From an uncultured Eubacteriales bacterium (GTDB lineage Bacteria > Bacillota > Clostridia > Oscillospirales > Acutalibacteraceae): 64,000 nt of DNA. Position numbers and translations under genes: made by a program. Below the pieces are notes generated by a model, which had not been told where the DNA came from, did no database searches, and saw only the letters and a program-made list of their open reading frames with translations. This document shows positions 26,501-35,200 of the stretch, piece by piece. The stretch lies in NCBI GenBank assembly GCA_900540085.1, contig UQEU01000001.1:176848-240847 (forward strand), written 5' to 3'. Numbering within the stretch: position 1 is the first letter of the stretch; each line of letters opens with the position of its first letter.

Positions 26501-27140
26501 CAAAATAATAACCCGATTCAGTACCTAAAAAGTTCTTATAATCTTCCAACCATGAATTTGCAACAGCAGGTCTGTTAGTAACAACAAGAACCTTCCCTGC
26601 ATCAATTCTTTTTATAAAATCATAAACAGACAAAGTCTTGCCAAAACGAGGCTTTGCATTCCACAAGAACTCACCGTTTTCATGATTGTTCTTATATTCA
26701 ACGGTCATGGTTACTGCTTCATCCTGCTCATCGCGAAGAGTGTACGGAACTGTGCCTGAGATTTCAACAATCCCACGATTATCTCTAAAGTCCATGAGGT
26801 GCAATCTCGCATCTCTCGGCAAAACACGAAACCACTCTGTCAGTTTTGTTTTACCGTTGCCGTCTTGCCTTGACAATCTCTCAATACCTTTTTTTGAAAG
26901 ATAAGCATGAAACATATGGTCCGTAAACACATCATTTGTACCTGAGAAAACAGCATTTTCTACCCACTCAAGCTTTGTCGAAACATCAGCAGTATCGTTC
27001 TGCTGTCCGATTCTTTTACCGGCAGTCTGTTCACTTTGCCCGATTTTTGTGCAACCGCTGTGTTTTGGATAGTCAGGATGAGTATAGGCATATATTACAG
27101 GTACAACTTGGCTTGCAGTTTTAATATCAGGCTTTTTCAT
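23595..27140 (-). CDS. GIY-YIG-like / SF2 helicase restriction protein with methyltransferase-like C-terminal region
   Basis: 1181 residues. Residues about 14-115 look like a T5orf172/GIY-YIG nuclease domain (VIYAYTHPDYP, CTKIG). The SF2 helicase core has KPRFGKT (163-169), IDEAHEG (283-289), HLSGTP (309-314), motif V SVGQLTTG (499-506) and motif VI QAAFRAQ (529-535). A long coiled linker follows, then a methyltransferase N-half-like stretch with FTPKDMV (986-992), DLYMKSG (1016-1022) and VYGLAPTEI. A small beta-rich end closes the protein (RVIDNTYGHGKIV). It probably translocates and cuts unmodified DNA. ATG 27140 abuts the stop of the preceding gene, behind AAGGAG. Confidence 0.88.
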   Translation of the reverse strand: MKKPDIKTASQVVPVIYAYTHPDYPKHSGCTKIGQSEQTAGKRIGQQNDTADVSTKLEWVENAVFSGTNDVFTDHMFHAYLSKKGIERLSRQDGNGKTKLTEWFRVLPRDARLHLMDFRDNRGIVEISGTVPYTLRDEQDEAVTMTVEYKNNHENGEFLWNAKPRFGKTLSVYDFIKRIDAGKVLVVTNRPAVANSWLEDYKNFLGTESGYYFVSEAETVKGKPGVLSRKEFVESIVLNEESEEKKKCIEFVSLQDLKGSVYFGGKFDKLVEIAEMVWDVLVIDEAHEGVDTYKTDVAFNHIKRSFTLHLSGTPFKAIANDKFNSDAIYNWTYADEQKKKHEWSNVDENNPYRNLPQLNLYTYQMSEIVRDELSQGVEINGETEEYAFDLNEFFKTNEAGRFVYNSSVDKFLDAMVTQEKFPFSTQELRDELNHTFWLLDRVDSVKALAKKLKEHPVFKDYCIVLAAGDGKLNDEEETQKSYDKVVDAISKYDKTITLSVGQLTTGITIPEWTAVLMLSNMKSPSLYMQAAFRAQNPCLFKNGTEFKRKENAYVFDFDPARTLTIFEEFANDLYSSTSSGRGDIGQRKKNIRELLNFFPVIGEDEEGELIELDAEKVLSIPRKIRSAEVVRRGFMSNFLFQNISNIFGAPKVVTDILEKFEPAEEPDLRGKMTDEVKENLHLNDDGEVELSEEYVIGQETAVFGNKVYGPAVDIIETAVEKINTEKQSEKQILKDLKDMFGKEVMDIVVDTAKDYYGTDMKKSDQNRIQSTIKQDSNRIIESLVGDFTIDKNVTEQQKLDAMASRFETGRSTDEIEAEFEQKLKDKEKTFKEKVNAALDNLVRDSTKKAVRTVETNKIEREKKTIEEGIRDHLRGFTRTIPSFLMAYGDDTVTLATFDDIIPDNVFKEVTSITLDEFRFLRDGGMYTDEETGEKKQFEGRLFDSVVFDDSVKEFLALKKKLANYFDEQSIEDIFDYIPPQKTNQIFTPKDMVKKMVDLLEKENPGCFDMPDKTFIDLYMKSGLYITEIVKRLYNSNRIKQLYPDNTDRLKHIFEKQVYGLAPTEIIYKIATSFILGFDEDVKITKHNFKQLDALPYAKEGTLEEKLDEIYGETTIEENVTTSSEKLDMQSIAIGTRVIDNTYGHGKIVNVSTSDVTIKFDENGDERKFSKWQLSNSSMIIE

Positions 27141-28160
27141 TTATGCCATCTCCTTCACATTTTTTTCGATGAAATCAATTTCTTCTTGAGACAAACCATA
27201 CTTTTTGTAAAGCTGTTCGTCAACTTCTGATACCGATTGTGTCCAATCAATATCAGAAGTTGACGTAAAATCTTGCATAGGAACATATTTCCAAACTTGT
27301 TTAGGGTTATTCTGAGTTACTTTTAATATACCCAACATAGCTCTGGCAAACTTAGTTTTTACATATTTCAAAATAGCTTCAGCTTCTTCTTTGGTATCTA
27401 CTTCGCCAATAGATATAAATGTTTCAGTAAAGCCGATGAGCGGAGTGCCGATGAGCGGAGTGCTTAATACCTCTCCTATTGCACCGCTACCGTTTGCTTT
27501 TGGTACTAATACCTTATATTTATATAAATTAGAAATATCTTTTATATAGTCTTTTCTAAACCACCTATAAGTTCTCTTGTTCTTTATGTTACCAAACATC
27601 TGGATATACTCATGAGAATCATTTGGCTTTTCTTCTGTAAATAATTTAGGCATCCTTTCAAATGCAGATGTGCTAATACGAGCATCTGATGTCTTTGATA
27701 ATTCTTCCGGCTCTTCTTCGTATGCAATAGGCGAAAATCTATACACACCTCTATTTGTCATAATTGTCATTAAACTAATAGGATTATGTTCTTCAACCTT
27801 TTTCTTAATACTATTCAACTCTTCATGTTGCAAAAAGGCTCCTATTTTACCAAAATTCTTAGATTTATCATAGTATCCAATACAAACGCCACCTTTTATA
27901 TCTGTATTCTTGAACACTTGTGAAGATTTTTGTTCGTAAAACAACACTTTAAAACTATCATTATTAAGCATTTTCTGATTCCATTTAGTAGGAGTACTAC
28001 CTGTATTAAACAAAAACCTTGCCGGAGTTATTAATTCAACAGCATCAGCAACCTCAAAAGCAGCATCATAAAAGAAATTGTAAATTGGTCTATCGTTAGC
28101 ATTATCACCGACTGCTTCTTTTTGATACGGTGGATTTCCTATTGCAAAATCAAATTTCAT
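27141..28160 (-). CDS. Eco57I-type adenine methyltransferase part: motif IV and target recognition
   Basis: 339 residues. The protein opens almost directly with the catalytic motif IV of N6-adenine methylases (IGNPPYQ, NPPY at residues 9-12), followed by VELITPARFLF and GGVCIGYYDK. The rest is a likely target-recognition region. Motifs X and I, which should precede NPPY, are not in this chain; candidates lie in the gene upstream and in the C-terminus of the helicase gene. A 15-base tandem duplication gives TPLIGTPLIG at residues 234-243. GGAAGG precedes ATG 28160, 2 bases after the upstream stop. Confidence 0.85.
   Translation of the reverse strand: MKFDFAIGNPPYQKEAVGDNANDRPIYNFFYDAAFEVADAVELITPARFLFNTGSTPTKWNQKMLNNDSFKVLFYEQKSSQVFKNTDIKGGVCIGYYDKSKNFGKIGAFLQHEELNSIKKKVEEHNPISLMTIMTNRGVYRFSPIAYEEEPEELSKTSDARISTSAFERMPKLFTEEKPNDSHEYIQMFGNIKNKRTYRWFRKDYIKDISNLYKYKVLVPKANGSGAIGEVLSTPLIGTPLIGFTETFISIGEVDTKEEAEAILKYVKTKFARAMLGILKVTQNNPKQVWKYVPMQDFTSTSDIDWTQSVSEVDEQLYKKYGLSQEEIDFIEKNVKEMA
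27432..27461. repeat. 15-bp tandem repeat, two copies, in the recognition region
   Basis: GCCGATGAGCGGAGT occurs twice head to tail in frame, adding five residues (TPLIG) per copy. It could change copy number by slippage. Confidence 0.9.
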
Positions 28161-28162
28161 AA

Positions 28163-29083
28163 TTAATTACCTTCCTTAATGCTGTTATACTCTTTAGATT
28201 TATTGGCTTTCCAATCATATATTCTGCAATTATAATTTTTCTCGTCAACTTTAGATTCTTCATCGCCAAACAAACTGATTTGATATATTTCTTCAGTCGC
28301 TTCTCTGAACGGAACTGTCCCTGTTAAGCCGTCCATTTGCCAAAAATTCCAAACAATGATATTTGTTATGGTCTTTAAACTGTTGTTGAGTGGTTTTTTG
28401 TTCCATCTGTTTTCATAATAATCAACAAAAGTCAACAAAAGATTGATGCGGGCAATAAGCAAATTGTCGCCCTGATACTCATAGCCGTAAACAGATTGGT
28501 ACGCTTTTTTCACCCAATCAAGCCATTCTTCTTCATTATCAACATTCTCGTTAATAACCCTGATTTTTCTGTCAAGAATTCCTATTCTGTCAGCAACATC
28601 AATAATATCGCCTGTTGCGGCGTCGTACCTTGAAACGATATAGGGAGCCTCTCCGCAGGTGATTTCCAACCGTTTGGAATAAATATACTCCTGCCATGTT
28701 TTATCTTTCGGAAATTTTATTTTTTTACAATTTGTTTTCCAGCCTTCTCCAATTTCTTTGTTAAAAATCTCACCACGCCCGAACCACTCAAAATCACAAT
28801 GATTATTCATTTTATTGCATATCCAAGAAGGGGTGAATACTTCTGCTTTATTCTTGGTTCTTGCTGTTTGCTCATCCTTAGATTTCAAAACTCTCGGTTG
28901 CAAATCAAAGGCTTCATTACGCAAAAGATTTACAGTTATTTCATCTGTTGGAAAAATTGAAAAATCTTCAGAACCATAACGGTCTGTTGCAAGAATGATA
29001 TTATTTTTTGTTGTTTTATCCTTCAACAAATATCGCAACATATCCGATACAGGATACTCATCAATATTAATTAAACTTTTCAT
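28163..29083 (-). CDS. Restriction-modification methyltransferase part: motif X and I-III-like region
   Basis: 306 residues. FTPSWICNKMNN (83-94) matches the FTP motif near the start of gamma-type adenine methylases. GEAPYIVSRYD (144-154) occupies the place of motif I, and YGYEYQGDNLLIARINLL (199-216) resembles the motif II stretch (xGxExxxxAlxIARLNLL). There is no NPPY; that is in the next gene, 2 bases downstream. The two proteins together could make one methylase. First gene of the island operon; ATG 29083 behind AGGTG. Confidence 0.8.
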   Translation of the reverse strand: MKSLINIDEYPVSDMLRYLLKDKTTKNNIILATDRYGSEDFSIFPTDEITVNLLRNEAFDLQPRVLKSKDEQTARTKNKAEVFTPSWICNKMNNHCDFEWFGRGEIFNKEIGEGWKTNCKKIKFPKDKTWQEYIYSKRLEITCGEAPYIVSRYDAATGDIIDVADRIGILDRKIRVINENVDNEEEWLDWVKKAYQSVYGYEYQGDNLLIARINLLLTFVDYYENRWNKKPLNNSLKTITNIIVWNFWQMDGLTGTVPFREATEEIYQISLFGDEESKVDEKNYNCRIYDWKANKSKEYNSIKEGN

Positions 29084-29113
29084 GGGTTCACCTATTAAAT
29101 ATAATCATATATT

Positions 29114-29122
29114 ATTATAACA
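29114..29122 (-). promoter_or_regulatory. Extended -10 promoter of the restriction operon
   Basis: TGT-TATAAT (TATAAT at 29114-29119) about 30 bases before the first start codon, with only a weak -35 (CTTTAA). Confidence 0.5.
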
Positions 29123-29326
29123 TAAACATAAATAAATTAAAGGTACAAAAAGTTACAAAATTATATAACAAAATAACAAAAGTTATTGCTTTACATTTCA
29201 GTTTTATTTTATAATTCAAATATACAGTTTTTTATACCATAGGTAAACAGCGATTATTTTGCAGTACAAAAAAACGGACAATCCGACGAGGCTTTGTTGA
29301 ATTTTTAATCATAAAAATGAAAAAAC
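29123..29326. other. AT-rich gap between the restriction operon and the right repeat
   Basis: I see no gene, integrase or tRNA-like sequence here. It is mostly A/T with short homopolymers and marks the promoter-side end of the island. Confidence 0.6.
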
Positions 29327-29406
29327 AAAATAATGTAAGAAAAGTGGTAGAAGAAGTGGTAGAAAACGGCAAAAAATAAGAACCAAATCGGTTAAGATTT
29401 GGCTCT
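29327..29406. repeat. 80-bp direct repeat, right copy
   Basis: Second copy of 23479-23558, same orientation, 5848 bases away. It begins 8 bases beyond the 3' end of tRNA-fMet and includes that tRNA's terminator hairpin, a typical spot for element integration. Confidence 0.95.
29376..29406 (-). terminator. Terminator of tRNA-fMet (within the right repeat)
   Basis: AGAGCCAAAT and ATTTGGTTCT pair around CTTAACCG (one G-U), then TATTTTTT follows on the minus strand. Confidence 0.85.
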
Positions 29407-29413
29407 GTATCAG

Positions 29414-29489
<76 letters not shown>

Positions 29490-29530
29490 ATATTTAGTTG
29501 TAAACAGGCTTAACTGCCTTGTGCTTATAT

Positions 29531-29558
29531 ATTATAACATTGTTTTTGCATTTGTCAA
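29531..29558 (-). promoter_or_regulatory. Promoter of tRNA-fMet
   Basis: Perfect TTGACA (29553-29558) and TATAAT (29531-29536), spacer 16. Confidence 0.85.
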
Positions 29559-29601
29559 GAGAAAAATTAAATTTTAACTTAAATATTTATTTTACAGAAT
29601 G

Positions 29602-29651
29602 AAAAATACTCCTGCAAAATAAATCAAATGCATTTGCAAGAGTATTTTTTT
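29602..29651 (-). terminator. Terminator after the histidine phosphatase gene
   Basis: AATACTCTTGCAAA pairs with TTTTGCAGGAGTATTTTT on the minus strand across a short loop. Confidence 0.7.
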
Positions 29652-29663
29652 ATTTAAGTAATG

Positions 29664-30380
29664 TTAATGTCGTTTTGTAAAGTCGCTGTAAGTCTCACAA
29701 AATCGTGCCTGAAAAGACGGCTTTTCATTTCCTGCATACAGATGGGAAATGTCGCCGAATGACAAACATCTGAATGAAGCAACTCCCCTTTCCCGTTCTT
29801 CAGTAACAACAGTTGTCACAGAACTCGGCAAAGCACAGAAGTTATGTAAAAACGGCATGGCAGAAGTTCCGAAAAGGAGCGATAAAATTACGCTTTCTAC
29901 ACCAAAATGACAAAACAAAACTATTGTTTTCTTGTTTGCTTTTTTAACTTTAAAATACTTTCCGTTATTTTCATATCCATACTCTTCAAGCAAGTCAAAC
30001 AAGCCTTTCTTTACAAACTCGTACTCTTGTGTAATTCCAAAGTCTTGAAATTCTTGCACACCGTACCACTTATCAGCATCATAAAAATCTTGATTTTTTG
30101 TCCACTCGGCAGGCATTCTGTCCCAACAGATTTTCGAGCCGTGCGGAGTTAAATTGCTGCCGAATTCTCTAAGCCACTCAAGAGTATCAGCACACTCATT
30201 TCTTGCATTTAAAGTATATGATGCAGTCTTTTTTGCTCTGCCCAGAGGCGAACAATAGATTGCGTCTATTTTTTCTTTTTTAAGCCTTTCTGCAAGAAGT
30301 TCGGACTCTTTTACTCCCTTTTTGGTAATACTGTCGTTTACATAGTCAGGGTCTGCATGTCGTACAATTAAAATTCTCAT
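29664..30380 (-). CDS. Histidine phosphatase family protein
   Basis: 238 residues. The N-terminal RHADPDY holds the phospho-accepting His of the phosphoglycerate-mutase-like superfamily. YCSPLGRAKKTA gives the second Arg, and LFCHFGVES contains the second catalytic His. Substrate unknown; such enzymes act on sugar phosphates, nucleotides or cobalamin intermediates. ATG 30380 is preferred because AGGTG lies 6 nt upstream; the earlier in-frame GTG/ATG codons overlap that site. Divergent from the DUF188 gene. Confidence 0.9.
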   Translation of the reverse strand: MRILIVRHADPDYVNDSITKKGVKESELLAERLKKEKIDAIYCSPLGRAKKTASYTLNARNECADTLEWLREFGSNLTPHGSKICWDRMPAEWTKNQDFYDADKWYGVQEFQDFGITQEYEFVKKGLFDLLEEYGYENNGKYFKVKKANKKTIVLFCHFGVESVILSLLFGTSAMPFLHNFCALPSSVTTVVTEERERGVASFRCLSFGDISHLYAGNEKPSFQARFCETYSDFTKRH

Positions 30381-30454
30381 ATTCATCACCTGTTGCTATT
30401 TTAACATAATTGTCTTATTTTTCAAAATATGTTATATTAAATTCGGTGATAAAT

Positions 30455-30901
30455 TTGAAAATACTTATAGACGCAGACGGTTGCCCCGTTACAAGACTTG
30501 CAGTAAATACGGCTAAAGAATACAATATTGAGTCTGTAATTTTTTGTGATACATCTCACATTTTTAAAGATATTGACGCAAAAACCGTGACTGTTTCGCA
30601 AGGTGCAGACAGTGCCGATTTTGCACTTGTAAATACAGTTGAAAAGAATGACATTGTAGTTACCCAAGACAACGGACTTGCCGCTATGGCTCTTGCCAAA
30701 GGAGCATTTGTACTAAATCAAAACGGAATGATTATAAATGATTTCAACATTTCTTTACTGCTTGAAACGAGACACCAAAGCAAAAAAATGCGTCAAAGCG
30801 GGAAGCATCTCAAAGGTCCTAAAAGAAGATGTGTACAAAATGATATAGATTTTGAAAACGCTTTAAGGAGAATTATAAATGAAAATATTGATTGTACCTG
30901 A
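30455..30901 (+). CDS. DUF188 (YaiI/YqxD) family protein
   Basis: About 148 residues. The diagnostic start KILIDADGCPV, the central VTQDNGLAAMAL and the basic end HLKGPKRR identify the DUF188 family, whose fold resembles PIN-type nucleases; its role is unknown. I choose TTG 30455, with GGTGA 5 nt upstream, because the family begins at that point; GTG 30446 is the alternative. It overlaps glycerate kinase by 23 bases, so the two are translated together. Confidence 0.88.
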   Translation: MKILIDADGCPVTRLAVNTAKEYNIESVIFCDTSHIFKDIDAKTVTVSQGADSADFALVNTVEKNDIVVTQDNGLAAMALAKGAFVLNQNGMIINDFNISLLLETRHQSKKMRQSGKHLKGPKRRCVQNDIDFENALRRIINENIDCT

Positions 30902-31958
30902 CAGTTTCAAGGGCAGTTTATCTTCAAATGAAGTCTGTGAAACATTAAAAAGTTCAATAAAAAGCAATTTCAAAAATTACGAAGTAAAAGCAATTCCTTT
31001 TTCAGACGGCGGAGAAGGTTTTTGCGAGTGCTATAACGAAATAGCAAACGGAGAAAAAATAAATATTGATACGCTCGGCACATTTCTTGAGATGCAAAAA
31101 TCTTTTTACATTAAAAACAACGACACGGCAGTTATTGAAAGTGCCTGTGCAAGCGGTTTAAAGAACAAAAAAGACATTTTAAACTCATCAACATACGGTA
31201 CGGGACAAATCATTAAACACGCAATCGAAAACGGTTGTAACACAATAGTTTTAGGCTTGGGCGGAACGGGAACAAACGACGGCGGAATAGGTGCTTTAAG
31301 CTCAATAGGCGTTGAATTTTATAACAAAAACAATAAAATATTAGAACCCATAAGCAAAAACTTAAATGAAATATCTTACATTTCAACTAAAAATGTAAGT
31401 GAAAATATCAAAAAAGCAAAATTCATTTATGCAACCGATGTAACAAATGAATTTTACGGAAAAAACGGTGCCGCCTATGTTTTTGCAAAGCAAAAAGGTG
31501 CAACTGAAAATCAAATTTCAGAACTTGACAAGGGACTTCAAAACTTAAACAATGTATTTATAAAGCAATTCGGTACAGATGTTCAAAACATAAAAGGCTC
31601 CGGTGCCGCCGGTGGTCTTTGCGGCGGTCTTTATGCAATGTTTTCAGGTAAAATTAAAAGCGGTTTTGACTTTTTAAGCGAGTATTCTCAACTTGAAAAA
31701 GAAATAGAAAAAGCCGACATTGTTATAACAGGTGAAGGAAAAACAGATAAACAGACGCTTATGGGAAAACTGCCGTTTAAAATCTATGAACTATGTAAAA
31801 AACACAATAGAAAATGTTTTATTATTTCCGGAATAATTGAAAATGTTTCTTTTGCAGACAAAATGATTTCTTTGAAAAATAATGATATTTCAACAGAATA
31901 TTCCATTATTCACGCAAAAGAATTATTGGGAGCAAATGTAATAAAATTATTGCAATAG
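30879..31958 (+). CDS. Glycerate kinase
   Basis: 359 residues of the glycerate kinase (GarK/GlxK, class II) family. It phosphorylates D-glycerate with ATP to feed glycolysis. Family blocks visible: IVPDSFKGSLSS at the N-terminus, PFSDGGEGF, GLGGTGTNDGGIGAL, GSGAAGGLCGG and VITGEGKTDKQTLMGK. Full length. AAGGAG lies inside the DUF188 gene upstream. The exact product (2- or 3-phosphoglycerate) cannot be read from sequence. Confidence 0.93.
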   Translation: MKILIVPDSFKGSLSSNEVCETLKSSIKSNFKNYEVKAIPFSDGGEGFCECYNEIANGEKINIDTLGTFLEMQKSFYIKNNDTAVIESACASGLKNKKDILNSSTYGTGQIIKHAIENGCNTIVLGLGGTGTNDGGIGALSSIGVEFYNKNNKILEPISKNLNEISYISTKNVSENIKKAKFIYATDVTNEFYGKNGAAYVFAKQKGATENQISELDKGLQNLNNVFIKQFGTDVQNIKGSGAAGGLCGGLYAMFSGKIKSGFDFLSEYSQLEKEIEKADIVITGEGKTDKQTLMGKLPFKIYELCKKHNRKCFIISGIIENVSFADKMISLKNNDISTEYSIIHAKELLGANVIKLLQ

Positions 31959-31977
31959 TTTTGATTTTTGTTATAAT
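31950..31977 (+). promoter_or_regulatory. Promoter of the small protein / mannosidase pair
   Basis: TTGCAA (31950-31955) overlaps the end of glycerate kinase; TATAAT (31972-31977) follows after 16 bases. AAAGGAGA precedes ATG 32011. Confidence 0.65.
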
Positions 31978-32010
31978 ATTAATATTATTTACTTTAAAGG
32001 AGAATATATT

Positions 32011-32232
32011 ATGAAAGCAAGACTTCCTAAACATAGAGAATTTTTAATCAAATTTGAGAACGACTACGATAAGCAAGACGAAGCATGGAACGCTCTTAAT
32101 CAAATTGTCAAAGACTACTCAAAAGACGGAAAGTCAATTTATTCCGAAACTTTCATTGAAGACAATGAAGAAAAGGTAAAAGAACTTCAAAAACAATACG
32201 AATTTACTTATGAAATTATTGAAAAGCAGTGA
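32011..32232 (+). CDS. Small acidic protein, unknown function
   Basis: 73 residues, highly charged, no membrane segment, predicted mostly helical (KVKELQKQYEFTYEIIEK). I do not recognise it. It has a good promoter and ribosome site and ends 6 bases before the alpha-mannosidase start, so it is cotranscribed with it. Confidence 0.7.
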   Translation: MKARLPKHREFLIKFENDYDKQDEAWNALNQIVKDYSKDGKSIYSETFIEDNEEKVKELQKQYEFTYEIIEKQ

Positions 32233-32238
32233 TATATT

Positions 32239-35200
32239 ATGAAAGATACTAAACTTTTTACGGTTGCCACTGCGCATTTAGACACGGTTTGGCGCTGGAG
32301 TCTGGCTAAAACTATCGAGGACTATCTTATAGACACTATTTCAAAAAACTTCTGTCTTTTTGAAAACTACGACAATTATAGATTTAATTTTGAAGGTGCA
32401 TTTAGATACGAACTTATTGAAGAGTACTATCCGAATTTATTTAAAGATATTCAAAAGTACGCAAAACTCAAAAAGTGGAACCCTATCGGAGCGGAATATG
32501 AAAACGGCGATGTAAATATTCCGTCACCCGAAGCTGTCATCAGAAACATTTTGATAGGCAACAACTATTTTGAAAAAAATTTCGGTATAACAAACAACGA
32601 ACTTTTCCTGCCTGATTGTTTCGGGTTTAATTTGGCACTGCCCACCATTATGAAACATTGCAATATCAAAGGTTTCGTCACTCAAAAAATTGCCTACGGA
32701 TGTTGCACGGAATTGCCTTTTAAGTTTGGTATTTGGAAAGGCGTTGACTCAAGCGAAGTTTACGCAGTGACAGACGCAGGCAGTTACAAACACTCGTTTG
32801 ACCAAATTCAAACAGACGAGTCTGTATATGAAAAAATTGCCGACAACTACAACAAAAGTTCAATTCCTTTTGCTTTGCATCTGTACGGAACAGGCGACAA
32901 AGGCGGTGCACCTGATGAAAAATCCGTATGGAGCGTCAACGATGAAATTCAAAGAAATAAAACAAATGCAACAAAAGTTTTTTCTTCTACACCTGATGAA
33001 TTTTTTGAAGAAATAGATTCTTTGAATGATAATGATAAAAAAATGTTGCCGAAATATGACGGCGAATTCTTAATGACAAGTCACGGCGTAGGATGTTATA
33101 CATCAAGGTGTATTTTAAAATATTTGAACAGAAAATGTGAAACTATTGCAGATGCAACGGAACGTTCTCTTGTTTTTTCAAATATTTTAAACGGCTTACC
33201 CTACCCCAAAAGCAATATGAATACTGCGTGGAAAAAGATAATTACACACCATTTTCACGATGACATCACAGGCACCTCAACTATGGAAGTCGTAAACGAC
33301 AGTGTTGCCGACTATTATTCTGCAATTTCCATGATGAAAAATGAACTTTTGGCTTCTGCTAAAAGTATGGCAGAAACGGCAGACACATCTTTTTGCGATG
33401 ATTGTGCGATAATTGTATTCAACCCAACGCAGTTTGAAAGATATGAAACAATTGAAACTGCCGTAAAAATCAAGCACAATGCAAATTATATAAAAGTTTT
33501 CGACAGCAACAACACAGAACTTAAAAGTCAGGTTATTTCAAAAAAAGGAAAGAATTTCAAAATTGCTTTTTCAGCAAAACTAAAGCCTCTTTCATACACT
33601 GCTTTCAGTGTTGTTCCAAGCGAAACACCCTGTAAAACAGAGTCTGATTTAAAAGTTACAAATCATTCGCTTGAAAACTCAAAATACCTTGTTCGTTTCA
33701 ACAAAAACGGCGATATAGCAAGCGTATTTGATAAAAAACTACAAAAAGAGATTTTAAAAAAGCCTATAAAAATTGCTTTGATGAAAGACAATGGCGATTT
33801 GGCTTATCCGTCTTGGGAAATAGCGAAAAGCGACATAGATAAAGAGCCTGTTGCATACGCAAACTCACCTGTTTTTGAAATTGCAGAAAAAGGTGCGGCG
33901 AAAATCAGTATAAAAATATCAAGAAATTTGGACTATGCAACAAAAATAGTTCAAACTGTATCACTCTCAAGTGAAAGTGAATATATTGAAGTCAACAACT
34001 TTGTAAATTGGCAGTCAAGAAGAAGTATGCTCAAAACTGAGTTCAGTTTCAATGCTGAAAACTACTATGCAACATACGATTTAGGAGCAGGCACAGTCAA
34101 AAGAAGCACCAACACTGAAAATCTCTACGAAGTTCCTGCACAAAAATGGGCAGACCTTACAAACCTTAATAATGACTACGGAGTTTCGGTAATTTCAAAA
34201 GATAAAACAGGATGGGACAAACCGGACAATTCTACTTTAAGACTGACTTGTATCCATACTCCTGCCGGTGCCTATACAAAAGAAAGCAGACAGGACTTAC
34301 AGGATATAGGCAAAAACACTTACTCTTTTGCAATATATTCCCACGAAAACGACGCTCAAAACGGCGTTTCAAAAACAGCTGAAAACTTTTGTCAAAAGCC
34401 GATTGCATTTCAAACTACATCAAAATCTAAAGGTATCGGAAAAAGTGAAATTGAATTTTTGAGTATTTCAAATGACAATGTTGTTTTAAGAGCATTAAAA
34501 ATGAGCGAAAACGATAACTCAATCATACTCAGAGTTAATGAAACAGCAGGTAAAAGTCATGATAATGTTAAAATCTCTTTTAATTTTGAACTTTTAAATG
34601 CCTGTGAAACTGATGGTGTTGAAAAAGCAAAACACAATATAAAATTTGACAAAAATTCAATTTGCATCAACATTAAACCGTTTGAAATAAAAACATTTAA
34701 ACTCAACTTTAAAACTCAAAAAGAGCAAAAATCAAATGAGTACACATACTTAAACCTTGATTTCAACGCAGACGGCGTAACGAAAAACTCCGAAAGAAGA
34801 AGAACGATACTTGCCGCAAGCGGTTGTTCACTTCCTTACGAACAATTTCCAAAGGAAATAACGGCAGGACTTTCAAAATTTCAGCTTGCCGATAAAGACA
34901 GTATGCGCACTGTTTTGATACCTCACGGAGAAGAATTTGAAATACCGGATGGTACAAATTCAATTTTGATTTTGGGTGCAAGTATGGCAAAAGACAAAGA
35001 ACTTTGTTTTTACACGGATAATCTTGAAAGAAAAGTAACTTTCTACGATTTTTCCGAGCCTATCGGACAATGCGATATGGAAGCACTTAATCAAAAAGCG
35101 TATGTTAAAGACGCAACATTGGGTATAGAGTTTTCCCATACTCATCATCCTCTTGATGACAATTTCAACCATAAGGCAAGATTTTTCATTTATGAAATAG

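Noticed and set aside
29310..29380. Short frame in the right repeat reading VRKVVEEVVENGKK, resembling an integrase tail
   Set aside because: Only about 20 codons, no upstream homology, and the left copy has a stop just upstream. Not enough to call an integrase remnant.
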